The translations under genes and the position numbers were made by a program. The notes below the pieces were generated by a model. That model was not told where the DNA came from, did no database searches, and was given only the letters and a program-made list of their open reading frames with translations. Of a DNA stretch of 49,438 bases, positions 8,309-15,669 are shown one piece after another. Source of the stretch: an uncultured Veillonellaceae bacterium (GTDB lineage Bacteria > Bacillota > Negativicutes > Selenomonadales > Selenomonadaceae). The DNA lies in contig OMWS01000014.1 in assembly GCA_900314825.1 (NCBI GenBank), forward strand, positions 1 to 49,438, in the 5' to 3' direction. Position 1 is the first letter of the stretch; each line of letters starts with the position of its first letter.

Positions 8309-9133
8309 TCAATACGCAAGCCCGTTCTCCTTTGCAATGCGGATGACTTCGTCGATCGGCGTATCCGTATCTTCCGCGATCACGGCATAATCTTCCTTGC
8401 GCTTCAGCTGGCGCTTGATGATCTTCATCGTCGTCTCCGCCACGCCCTTTGCGACACCTTCCGCGATGCCATTCGCTTTGATTTCTTCCATAATCTTGCA
8501 CATTTCACTCACCCCATGTTCATTCGTCTTAAAAAAACTCGCACGGTCAGCAAGGACCTTGTAATGCATCTCCTCCGGATTTGTGCAATTGAAGTCGTGC
8601 AACAACCAACCAAGTTCCGTATCATCCCGATAAGATGCATTCACATAGATAATATCAGACTCATCTTCAAAACGTTGATAATTCAGTTCTTCTACGAATC
8701 TCCGAGAATGATAAATCGGACAATTTCCACCGAAAATATCATCCTCCGTAATGAAGATGACCACGGTTGGCGGGAAATCCTTCCATTTTTTGCCTTTCTC
8801 GACACTCATCGTATCGAGCATACTCGCATGGAAGCGCGCCCGTTTCGGTACAGCGCCCTCATCGCTGCGTTGTACTTCGATATTATACTCCGTACCATCC
8901 GCATCCCGCGCAAAAACATCGAAACATACTTCTCGCCCGTAAAGATTCGGAACATCTTGTTGCGTATGCATTTCCGTGACGATGAGGAATGGTTTCCTCA
9001 AAACAATGCGCAACAGGAGTTCCATGCAATCCGCACGGCCTTCGAAGCAACTGTGGAAAAATGTGTCATCGAGCAATCGCAACCGTCCGATGGCCTCCAG
9101 AAAATCTTTCCGATGAACCGTCACTTTCTCCAT
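8309..9133 (-). CDS. Rpn family recombination-promoting nuclease / putative transposase (PD-(D/E)XK)
   Basis: Encodes 274 residues resembling the PDDEXK_2 transposase-like nuclease family, which includes RpnA-type DNA endonucleases linked to RecA-independent recombination. The core FDVFARDADGTEYNIEVQ supplies the D...E-X-Q type catalytic pattern. The C-terminal part has the GIAEGVAKGVAE repeat-like segment and a charged helix usual in this family. The ATG at 9133 has GGAGG eight bases upstream, whereas the ATG at 9139 is too close to it. The gene has its own promoter and terminator and no inverted-repeat ends, so it looks like a resident single gene rather than a live insertion sequence. Confidence 0.85.
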   Translation of the reverse strand: MEKVTVHRKDFLEAIGRLRLLDDTFFHSCFEGRADCMELLLRIVLRKPFLIVTEMHTQQDVPNLYGREVCFDVFARDADGTEYNIEVQRSDEGAVPKRARFHASMLDTMSVEKGKKWKDFPPTVVIFITEDDIFGGNCPIYHSRRFVEELNYQRFEDESDIIYVNASYRDDTELGWLLHDFNCTNPEEMHYKVLADRASFFKTNEHGVSEMCKIMEEIKANGIAEGVAKGVAETTMKIIKRQLKRKEDYAVIAEDTDTPIDEVIRIAKENGLAY

Positions 9134-9155
9134 GCGCATCGCCTCCGTTTATTTC

Positions 9156-9184
9156 ATTGTACAAAGATTCCGCAAAAATAACAA
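9156..9184 (-). promoter_or_regulatory. Promoter of the Rpn nuclease gene, overlapping the MATE terminator
   Basis: TTGTTA (9184-9179) and TACAAT (9161-9156) are separated by 17 bases on the minus strand. The -35 box begins inside the 3' arm of the hairpin that ends the MATE gene. Confidence 0.65.
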
Positions 9185-9196
9185 GAGTGCTCTTGT
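9181..9196 (-). terminator. Terminator of the MATE gene
   Basis: ACAAGAGTGCTCTTGT is a perfect palindromic hairpin and is followed on the minus strand by TATTTTT. It lies 11 bases past the MATE stop codon. Confidence 0.7.
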
Positions 9197-9207
9197 AAAA
9201 GTACGTG

Positions 9208-10542
9208 TCACGCCCGCTCAAACCGCGGCCGCAGCCAGAGATAGCATACCACGCAGATAACAATCGACACGACCGACCCTGTCGCCGTCGCGAGGCCCAT
9301 CGGGAGGAGGGTCTGCGGGAAGGTCGTCGAGGCGAGGTAGGCGAGCGGGATGCGGGCGCAGGTGATGGAGAGGACATTGTGGATGAACGAGATCTCCGAT
9401 CGGCCGTACGCGCAGAAATAGCCGCTGAAGCAGAAATGCACCCCCGCGAAGATGCAGTCGATGACGTAGCCGTGGAAATAATCGGCGCCCGCGAGGATGA
9501 CGCCCGCGTCGCTCGTGAAGAGCGCGAGCACGTCCTCCGCCGTGAACTGCACGAGGATGGAAATGACGACGCCGAAGCTCACGGCGATGCCGAGCGCATA
9601 GCGAAGCGTCTGGCGCACGCGTGCGTGCGCGCCGGCGCCGACGTTCTGCGCGCCGAGCGCAGAGACCGTCGAAAGCATGGACGACGGCACGAGGAACAAG
9701 AAGCTGATGACTTTTTCCACGATGCCGACAGCCGCCGCGTCCGTCAGGCCGCGCATGTTCGCGATGACCGTGATGACGAGGAACGAAATCTGGATGAAGC
9801 CGTCCTGCAGCGCGATCGGTACGCCGATGCGCAGGATGTCCCCCAGCATCGCGCGGTCGGGCGCAAAATCGTGGCGCGTGACATCGATGCCCGTGCCGCC
9901 GCGACGGATGTAGACGAGCGAGATGACGACGCTGACGCCCTGCGCGATGACCGTCGCGATGGCCGCGCCCTCCGGCCCCATGCCGAGGCCTCCGAGGAAC
10001 GCGTAGTCGAGCGCGATGTTCAGCACGCAGGCGACAGCGATGAAATACATCGGGCTGCGCGTGTCGCCAAGACCTCGGAAAATGGACGCGATGATGTTAT
10101 AAGCCGTGATGAGCGGGATGCCAAGCGCGCAGTAATAGAGATAGTCGCTCGTGCCCCGGGCCGCTTCTTCCGGCGTCGACATGACGGCGACGATGTGCGG
10201 CAGCAGGATCACCATGATGGCCGCGAGGAGGGCAGACACGCCGAGGAACAGCGTGACCGTGTTGCCGATGGAGCGCGCGGCACTCGCCCGGTCCCGTGCG
10301 CCAACGGAACGCGCGATCGTGATCGTCGTGCCCATGGCGAGGCCGACGATGATGACCGTCACCATGTGCATGACCTGGCTGCCGATCGACACAGCCGTGA
10401 TGCTCGCCGCGCCCTGGAACTGGCCGATGATGAACAGGTCGGCCATGCCGTAGAGCGTCTGCAAGAAATACGAGATGAGATAGGGGATGGAAAACACGAG
10501 GATGTTTTTCCCGATTGAGCCTTTCGTGAGGTCTTTTGCCAA
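9208..10542 (-). CDS. MATE family efflux transporter
   Basis: A multidrug and toxic compound extrusion protein of about 444 residues with roughly twelve hydrophobic segments in two halves. Early signatures are PYLISYFLQTLYGMADLFI and GLAMGTTITIARSVGA. It should be an inner-membrane drug/cation antiporter; the substrate cannot be read from sequence. An ATG at 10572 is open, but GGAGGAG lies inside its first codons (10551 region), so the TTG at 10542-10540 seven bases on is the better start. It follows the rpmF terminator directly, so it needs read-through or a weak promoter of its own in the short gap. Confidence 0.92.
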   Translation of the reverse strand: MAKDLTKGSIGKNILVFSIPYLISYFLQTLYGMADLFIIGQFQGAASITAVSIGSQVMHMVTVIIVGLAMGTTITIARSVGARDRASAARSIGNTVTLFLGVSALLAAIMVILLPHIVAVMSTPEEAARGTSDYLYYCALGIPLITAYNIIASIFRGLGDTRSPMYFIAVACVLNIALDYAFLGGLGMGPEGAAIATVIAQGVSVVISLVYIRRGGTGIDVTRHDFAPDRAMLGDILRIGVPIALQDGFIQISFLVITVIANMRGLTDAAAVGIVEKVISFLFLVPSSMLSTVSALGAQNVGAGAHARVRQTLRYALGIAVSFGVVISILVQFTAEDVLALFTSDAGVILAGADYFHGYVIDCIFAGVHFCFSGYFCAYGRSEISFIHNVLSITCARIPLAYLASTTFPQTLLPMGLATATGSVVSIVICVVCYLWLRPRFERA

Positions 10543-10588
10543 CAAATCTCCTCCAATCATCTTGTTTTCCAAAAATCATACACAAAAA

Positions 10589-10617
10589 AGAGGCGGGATG
10601 CAAATCATCCTGCCTCT
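10589..10617 (-). terminator. Terminator of yceD-rpmF
   Basis: AGAGGCGGGATG pairs with CATCCTGCCTCT around a 5-base loop with one G-T wobble, and TTTTTT follows on the minus strand. It lies 40 bases past the rpmF stop and is almost identical to the hairpin at 8236-8259. Confidence 0.85.
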
Positions 10618-10656
10618 CTTGGTTGCTTTGTTCATAAAGCATGTGTGAATGCCGGA

Positions 10657-10836
10657 TTACTCCGCTGCTTTCACAACTTCTTTGCCATCATAGTAACCGC
10701 ACTCCGGGCAAACGTGATGCGGCATCTTCGGCTCGTGGCACTGCGGGCACGCGACGAAGCCAGGGGCCTCGAGTTTCCAGTTCGCGCGGCGCGAATCGCG
10801 GCGGGCCTTCGACATTTTGCGCTTAGGTACTGCCAT
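10657..10836 (-). CDS. rpmF: Ribosomal protein bL32
   Basis: A 59-residue gene beginning [20 protein letters not shown], the standard L32 N-terminus. CPQC and CPEC form the four-cysteine zinc ribbon of the C+ form of L32, which implies zinc binding. It is preceded by a strong TAAGGAGGTG ribosome site and lies 25 bases after the DUF177 gene, the usual yceD-rpmF pairing. It is a component of the 50S subunit. Confidence 0.97.
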   Translation of the reverse strand: MAVPKRKMSKARRDSRRANWKLEAPGFVACPQCHEPKMPHHVCPECGYYDGKEVVKAAE

Positions 10837-10861
10837 CTCGGATACACCTCCTTAAAAGGAA

Positions 10862-11365
10862 TCAATCGTTGTCCTGCGTGATAAAATCTTGTAATGCTGC
10901 CAGCCTCGGGTCCGGGACGAACCGCTCACAGCCGCAATCGCCGTGGTTGAGGTTCGCGCCGCAGACGGGACAGAGCCCTTTGCAGTCGGGCTTGCAGATA
11001 TTGCTGAGCGGCTGCGCCGCGAGGAGCGTGTCGCGCACGAGCGCGTCCAGCTCGATCGTGTCGCCTTCCATGGAATTCGCTTCGTCCTCTGGTGCTGCGC
11101 CTGCGCGGAAAACTTCCGCGAACGCATGCTCCTGTGCTTCTGTGCAGTCCTCGAGGCAACGGTCGCAGACGAACTGCTTCGTCGCGCGGATCACGCCTGC
11201 GACACGGTAGCCCGTGCCCGTATTTGTGACGGTGCCCGTGACCTCGATAGGACCTTGGAAGGAATAATCAGCCGCCGTGGCATCGATATCCGTCGCGGCG
11301 GTCGTGAACGAAAACGGAATCTCTTTTCCGAGTCCGGCTTGTAGTTCAGCAATATGAATGTGCAT
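10862..11365 (-). CDS. DUF177 / YceD family protein
   Basis: Encodes 167 residues of the YceD family, which is nearly always encoded with L32 and is implicated in large-subunit rRNA or ribosome metabolism. Two cysteine pairs are visible: CDRCLEDC in the middle and CKPDCKGLCPVCGANL near the end, suggesting zinc binding. The ATG at 11365 is chosen because GGAG lies nine bases upstream; the in-frame TTG and ATG upstream overlap it. A consensus promoter sits directly before it. Confidence 0.92.
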   Translation of the reverse strand: MHIHIAELQAGLGKEIPFSFTTAATDIDATAADYSFQGPIEVTGTVTNTGTGYRVAGVIRATKQFVCDRCLEDCTEAQEHAFAEVFRAGAAPEDEANSMEGDTIELDALVRDTLLAAQPLSNICKPDCKGLCPVCGANLNHGDCGCERFVPDPRLAALQDFITQDND

Positions 11366-11382
11366 TAGCATCAACTCCAACA

Positions 11383-11411
11383 ATTATAGCGACTGCCCAT
11401 AGGTTTGTCAA
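11383..11411 (-). promoter_or_regulatory. Consensus sigma-A promoter of yceD-rpmF
   Basis: TTGACA (11411-11406) and TATAAT (11388-11383) are both perfect with a 17-base spacer on the minus strand. The predicted start is only about 10 bases from the DUF177 start codon, so the leader is very short. Confidence 0.9.
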
Positions 11412-11477
11412 GGAAAATACCTTGCGCGGCGAGGGAATTTTTCAACGTGCGGATATGCCAGAAACGACGGTGTCTTT

Positions 11478-12815
11478 TCATGCGTCGCCGAGGCGGAACT
11501 GGATTTCCTGAAGCGCCGCATCGTGCACGCGCTTCCACGGCACGTCATGTTCTTCCGCGCATTTCCGGCAATCCTCGAACTCCGGCTGGATGTTCACAAT
11601 CTCGCCTTCGTACGCTGCGATCTTCACGCGCACCGTGCCGTACTTCGTCTCCGCATTTGCCATGCGGCGGTCGCAAGCGATGCGTTCATCGACGCGCATG
11701 ACGCGCAGGCCGATCGTCGTCGTCTCGCGGAAGAGGATCTTGACGCAAGCATTTTTTGTCTCGCCCGTCACGAGCACAGAAAGCTCGGCTGCTGGTCGCG
11801 TTTTCTTCATATAGATTGGCGTGACCCAGACGTCGAGCGCGCCAGCGGCCAGCAGCAGGTCAAAGACGTAGCTGTAAATCTGCGGGTTCATGTCGTCGAT
11901 GTTCGCCGCGAGGATGTATTTCTCATCATTCACGGTTTTTTCCACGGTTTCGCCAAGGTACAAACGCAACACGTTCGGCCAGTCTTCCGCGTCGAAGGAA
12001 CCTGCGCCATAGCCGATGGACGTCGATTGGAAATTTTCGGGGAGCGCCGTTGCGAGCGTAGACAATGCCAAGACGACAGCTGCGCCCGTCGGCGTCGTGA
12101 GCTCGCGCTGCGGCCCTTTCGCGTACGTCGGCCAGTCCATCATGAGCTCGGCGACGGCCGGCACCGGCACGGGCATCATGCCATGCGCACAGCGCACGAA
12201 GCCGCTGCCGACATTGAGCGCGCCTGCATAGACCTGCTCGACGCCGAGCGCGTCGAGACAAATCGCCGTGCCGCAGATGTCCACGATGGAATCCGCCGCG
12301 CCGACTTCATGAAACGTCACGTTATCCTTCGCGAGGCCATGCACCGCGCCCTCAGCCTCGGCGAGCACATCAAAAATTTCGAGTGCTTTCGCCTTCGCGC
12401 CCGCTGTGAGCTCCGAGCCCTCGATCATCATGCGGATGTCAGCCATCGTGCGGTGCGGATGCGTGTGATGGTGTTCTTCCTCGTGCGGTTCTCCTTCCGG
12501 CTCTGGCGCACGCATATCACCGTAGAAGCCGAGATGATGATCGGGATGGAACGTATGCGCATGTTCCTGCAACAACTGCTGCGCTGCATCCTTTGGTTGC
12601 GCAGAATGCTCGCCTGCCAGCGCGACATCCACATACACCGCCGAGATGCCCGCTTTTTTGACGGGCATGACCGTCAGCGTGCATTCCTGCAGCACGGGCA
12701 GCTTCGCGAGTTCTTTCCGCAAGAGCTGCTCCGGCATGCCCGCCGCGAGGAACGCGCCGAGAAGCATATTGCCGCTGATGCCGGAAAACGCATCGAGATA
12801 AATCGCTTTTGCCAT
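11478..12815 (-). CDS. larC: Nickel insertion protein LarC (pyridinium-3,5-bisthiocarboxylate mononucleotide nickel chelatase)
   Basis: Encodes 445 residues in one uninterrupted frame. LarC places nickel into the pincer nucleotide cofactor of lactate racemase and related LarA enzymes. The N-terminus IYLDAFSGISGNMLLGAF is diagnostic. A histidine-rich loop (EEEHHHTHPHRT, near residue 110) is a probable nickel-handling segment, and VTFHEVGAADSIVDI is a conserved family motif. In some lactobacilli larC needs a programmed frameshift; here the frame is continuous. It is read after larB. No larE or larA is in the window. Confidence 0.95.
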   Translation of the reverse strand: MAKAIYLDAFSGISGNMLLGAFLAAGMPEQLLRKELAKLPVLQECTLTVMPVKKAGISAVYVDVALAGEHSAQPKDAAQQLLQEHAHTFHPDHHLGFYGDMRAPEPEGEPHEEEHHHTHPHRTMADIRMMIEGSELTAGAKAKALEIFDVLAEAEGAVHGLAKDNVTFHEVGAADSIVDICGTAICLDALGVEQVYAGALNVGSGFVRCAHGMMPVPVPAVAELMMDWPTYAKGPQRELTTPTGAAVVLALSTLATALPENFQSTSIGYGAGSFDAEDWPNVLRLYLGETVEKTVNDEKYILAANIDDMNPQIYSYVFDLLLAAGALDVWVTPIYMKKTRPAAELSVLVTGETKNACVKILFRETTTIGLRVMRVDERIACDRRMANAETKYGTVRVKIAAYEGEIVNIQPEFEDCRKCAEEHDVPWKRVHDAALQEIQFRLGDA

Positions 12816-12841
12816 GATACGATGATTTCCTTTCCGGACGT

Positions 12842-13609
12842 TTAATGCAGCCGGTTGATCTTGCTCGCGAGCACGCCGGCGCCGAAGCCGTTGTCGATGT
12901 TCACGACGGAGACACCGGCCGCGCAGCTTGCGAGCATGGAGAGGAGCGCCGTCACGCCGTGGAGCGCCGCGCCGTAGCCGATGCTCGTCGGCACGGCGAT
13001 GACAGGCGCGCTGGCGAGGCCGCCGACGACGGACGCGAGCGCGCCCTCCATGCCTGCGATGCAGATGATAACGCGCGCCCGGCGAATGGCGTCCTCATGC
13101 GCCGCGAGGCGGTGGATGCCCGCCACGCCGCAATCGTAAATCGTCTGCACGCGGTTGCCGTAGAGCTCGGCGACGAGCCGTGCCTCGGCGGCCACGGGGA
13201 TGTCGCTCGTGCCGGCCGTGAGGATCAAGATCGTATGCGCGTCATCGTCCGGTGGAGCACCGGCAGGTTTCGCGCGGCGCACGTAGATGGCACGCGCTTC
13301 CGCGTCGTATTGCGCTTCGGGAAGTTCTGCTTTCACGAATTCATACTGCTCGCGGCTCGCCCGCGTCGCGAGCAGGCTGCCGTCGCTTGCGTCTTTCAAG
13401 GACAGCAAGATCGCGCGCACTTGCTCTTTCGTCTTCCCCGCCGCATAGACGACCTCGGGAAAGCCCTGCCGCGCTTCACGGCTGTGGTCGACACGAGCAA
13501 AGCCGAGATCCTCGAACGCGGCTTTGGAAAGACGAGAAGCGGCATCCTCTTTCGTGATGCCGCCGTCTTTGTAGGCCTCGAGGAGGCACAAGATATCTTG
13601 TTTTGTCAT
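12842..13609 (-). CDS. larB: LarB, nicotinate adenine dinucleotide carboxylase/hydrolase of the nickel-pincer cofactor pathway
   Basis: A 255-residue protein whose C-terminal two thirds form a PurE-like domain. Signatures are LILTAGTSDIPVAAEA, IYDCGVAGIHR, IICIAGMEGALASVVGG and the ending VVNIDNGFGAGVLA. In the pathway LarB makes the biscarboxylated pyridinium mononucleotide that LarE then sulfurates and LarC loads with nickel. The frame is open upstream to 13750, but the stretch overlapping the next gene is arginine-rich shadow sequence. The ATG at 13609 directly follows the stop of the coiled-coil gene, so coupling is likely. Confidence 0.93.
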   Translation of the reverse strand: MTKQDILCLLEAYKDGGITKEDAASRLSKAAFEDLGFARVDHSREARQGFPEVVYAAGKTKEQVRAILLSLKDASDGSLLATRASREQYEFVKAELPEAQYDAEARAIYVRRAKPAGAPPDDDAHTILILTAGTSDIPVAAEARLVAELYGNRVQTIYDCGVAGIHRLAAHEDAIRRARVIICIAGMEGALASVVGGLASAPVIAVPTSIGYGAALHGVTALLSMLASCAAGVSVVNIDNGFGAGVLASKINRLH

Positions 13610-13610
13610 A

Positions 13611-14420
13611 TTACTGCTGTGGGGCTGCTCCATTCGGCACAACGGCGCCTGCCGGCTGTGCCGTGGCCTCCGGCGCCTGCTGCGGGGCCGGCTGCGCGAC
13701 AGGCACGTCCTCGATTGGCAGATCGTCCGCCGCCGACGCCTCGGCCGCACTGCGGTTCATCTGCTCTTTCGCCTGCTGGAGTGCCGCCCGCGCCTGGTCG
13801 ACGCTCGTCACGGACTGCTGGAAATAATCGACGGACTGCTGGGCGAACTGCTGGAGGTAATTCACGGACTCCTGCACGGACTTCGCCGTATCGGCGACGT
13901 GTGCGATCAGCTGGTCGAAGACCTGGTTCGCATAGGCGTCCGTCGCATCGCGGCGTTCCTTGAGCTCCGCCTTCGTGCGTTCGAGCACGTCGCGGCGCTG
14001 CTTCTGCGCCTGCTCGACGAGCACGCGCGCTTTTTCCTCCGACTGCTTCTGGATCTCGCGCGCCTTCGCCGTGGCTTCCGTCACGATCGTCTCCTTCGAG
14101 ACGAGGTCGGCCGCGTAGTCCTTCGCTTTCTCGATGATGGCGTCGGCCTGACGGTGCGCCTCCTCGATGATCTGCGCCTCGTTCGCCATGATTTCCTGGG
14201 CATGGTCGAGCTCGAGCGGCAGGTCCTGGCGCAGTTCCTCGACGAGATGGATGAGATCATTCTCATCGATCATGCTCTTGCCCGTCAGCGGCACGTGCGA
14301 CGCGTTGACGACGAGGTTCTCGACCTCGCCGAGCGTTTTCTCGACGCGCGACGTCGCCTTGCGCGTCGCCGCATTCATCGCGTTCGCCGTACGCTTTGCC
14401 AATTGTTTCTTCGAAGACAT
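13611..14420 (-). CDS. Coiled-coil protein, ATP-synthase-B-like or DivIVA-like
   Basis: Encodes 269 residues with long charged helices from about residue 60 to 170 (for example IIEEAHRQADAIIEKAKDYA) that resemble the stalk of F-type ATPase subunit B or DivIVA-like coiled coils. The C-terminal 60 residues are rich in Ala, Pro and Gln and look disordered. There is no signal peptide or membrane segment. It lies between coaD and larB, read the same way. A scaffold role is possible but the family is not one I can name with confidence. Confidence 0.75.
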   Translation of the reverse strand: MSSKKQLAKRTANAMNAATRKATSRVEKTLGEVENLVVNASHVPLTGKSMIDENDLIHLVEELRQDLPLELDHAQEIMANEAQIIEEAHRQADAIIEKAKDYAADLVSKETIVTEATAKAREIQKQSEEKARVLVEQAQKQRRDVLERTKAELKERRDATDAYANQVFDQLIAHVADTAKSVQESVNYLQQFAQQSVDYFQQSVTSVDQARAALQQAKEQMNRSAAEASAADDLPIEDVPVAQPAPQQAPEATAQPAGAVVPNGAAPQQ

Positions 14421-14465
14421 ATCATCAACCTCTTTTATCTATCAAACATCATAGGGATGGAAACA

Positions 14466-14963
14466 TCATGAATTTTTGTCTGCAGCAATCCGGGCGTTCA
14501 CCGCCGCTTCGACGCAGGGCGGCACGAGACCGTGCACGTCGCCATGGAACGCCGCGAGCTCGCGGATGCCCGAGGAGCTCACGAACGAATACGCAGGATT
14601 CGTCAAGAGGAACACCGTCTCGACGGACGCGTCAAGATGATGGAGCATATGCGCCTCATTTTCCTCATACTCGAGATCCTTGACCGAGCGCACGCCGCGC
14701 ACGATGATCTGCGCGCCGATTTCCTTCATATAATCGGTCAGAAGGCCGGAGAATGCATCGACGCGGACATTGGAGAGGTGCGCCGTCGCCTCTTCGAGGA
14801 AACGCCGCCGCTCGTCAATGGAAAAGTAATCCTTTTTGCGCACATTGTGGAACACGCAGACGACGAGCTCGTCAAACATGCGGCTCGCGCGCTCAAAGAT
14901 ATCGACATGGCCGATCGTCACGGGATCGAAGCTCCCGGAGCAGACAGCGATGCGATGGCTCAT
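14466..14963 (-). CDS. coaD: Pantetheine-phosphate adenylyltransferase
   Basis: Encodes 165 residues, the normal CoaD length. CoaD adenylates 4'-phosphopantetheine to dephospho-CoA, the penultimate step of CoA synthesis. The nucleotidyltransferase motif GSFDPVTIGHVDIFERA is at the N-terminus, VVRGVRSVKDLEYE is the substrate-binding loop variant, and FVSSSGIRELA carries the second ATP motif. Its start overlaps the rsmD stop by four bases, the common rsmD-coaD coupling in Firmicutes. Confidence 0.97.
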   Translation of the reverse strand: MSHRIAVCSGSFDPVTIGHVDIFERASRMFDELVVCVFHNVRKKDYFSIDERRRFLEEATAHLSNVRVDAFSGLLTDYMKEIGAQIIVRGVRSVKDLEYEENEAHMLHHLDASVETVFLLTNPAYSFVSSSGIRELAAFHGDVHGLVPPCVEAAVNARIAADKNS

Positions 14964-15535
14964 ATCGTTTCCTCCCCGACATAGCTTTTGCGCTGGAAAA
15001 AACTGACTTGCGTCGTCTTGCCATAGCGGCGGTGATCGACGCGCACGAGAGTGGCAAGCTCCGGCACGTCGTCCTCATCCCCGCCGTGCTCGACGACGAG
15101 GATCGCGTCCTCCGTGAGGAGCGTCGTCGTGTCAAAAATGGACAAGGCGCGCTCCCACAGTCCCTTGTGATACGGCGGATCGCAAAACACGAGGTCGAAT
15201 GTGCGACCTTGCCGCGCGAAGCGCGCAAGACTCGCGAACGCATCGCCAGCAAGGACTTCCGCTTCGCGCTCGAAATGACAGTGCGCAATATTTTCCCGCA
15301 GGACATCCGCGGTTGATTGATCGAGGAAAACGGCATGCTTCGCGCCGCGTGAAAGCGCTTCGAGCCCGAGGCTGCCCGTGCCAGCAAAGACATCAAGCAC
15401 CGTGCGACCTGCGACGAGCGAACCGAGGATGCTATAGAGCGACTCCTTGACGCGGTCCGACGTCGGCCGCGTGACGGCCATGCCTTTCGGCGCTTTCAGC
15501 CGCGCCCCGCGCGCCCGTCCCGTGATGATGCGCAT
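14960..15535 (-). CDS. rsmD: 16S rRNA (guanine(966)-N(2))-methyltransferase
   Basis: Encodes 191 residues of an S-adenosylmethionine-dependent methyltransferase that modifies G966 of 16S rRNA. It begins RIITGRARGARLKAP; LDVFAGTGSLGLEALSRGA is the SAM-binding motif I and FCDPPYHKG the catalytic DPPY motif. The ATG at 15535 has a GAGGGG ribosome site; the frame is open further upstream but has no start signal. It overlaps coaD by four bases and probably heads the leftward set rsmD-coaD-coiled coil-larB-larC. Confidence 0.96.
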   Translation of the reverse strand: MRIITGRARGARLKAPKGMAVTRPTSDRVKESLYSILGSLVAGRTVLDVFAGTGSLGLEALSRGAKHAVFLDQSTADVLRENIAHCHFEREAEVLAGDAFASLARFARQGRTFDLVFCDPPYHKGLWERALSIFDTTTLLTEDAILVVEHGGDEDDVPELATLVRVDHRRYGKTTQVSFFQRKSYVGEETI

Positions 15536-15612
15536 CGCGCCCGCTCCCCTCGCAAAAATTTCAATCGCAACATATTCTATCATACTTTCGCTGTTTCGTG
15601 AATACAGTCCGC

Positions 15613-15641
15613 TTGAAACTTTCCATGGGGCATGATATGTT
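15613..15641 (+). promoter_or_regulatory. Probable promoter of the DUF4127 gene
   Basis: TTGAAA (15613-15618) is followed after 17 bases by TATGTT (15636-15641). It lies in the divergent gap between rsmD and the DUF4127 gene. The boxes are moderate matches. Confidence 0.5.
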
Positions 15642-15669
15642 TTAGGAAAACGCACGAAAGGATCTCGCT

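Noticed and set aside
8309..9133. Active insertion sequence around the Rpn nuclease gene
   Set aside because: No terminal inverted repeats or target duplication; the gene has its own host-like promoter and terminator.
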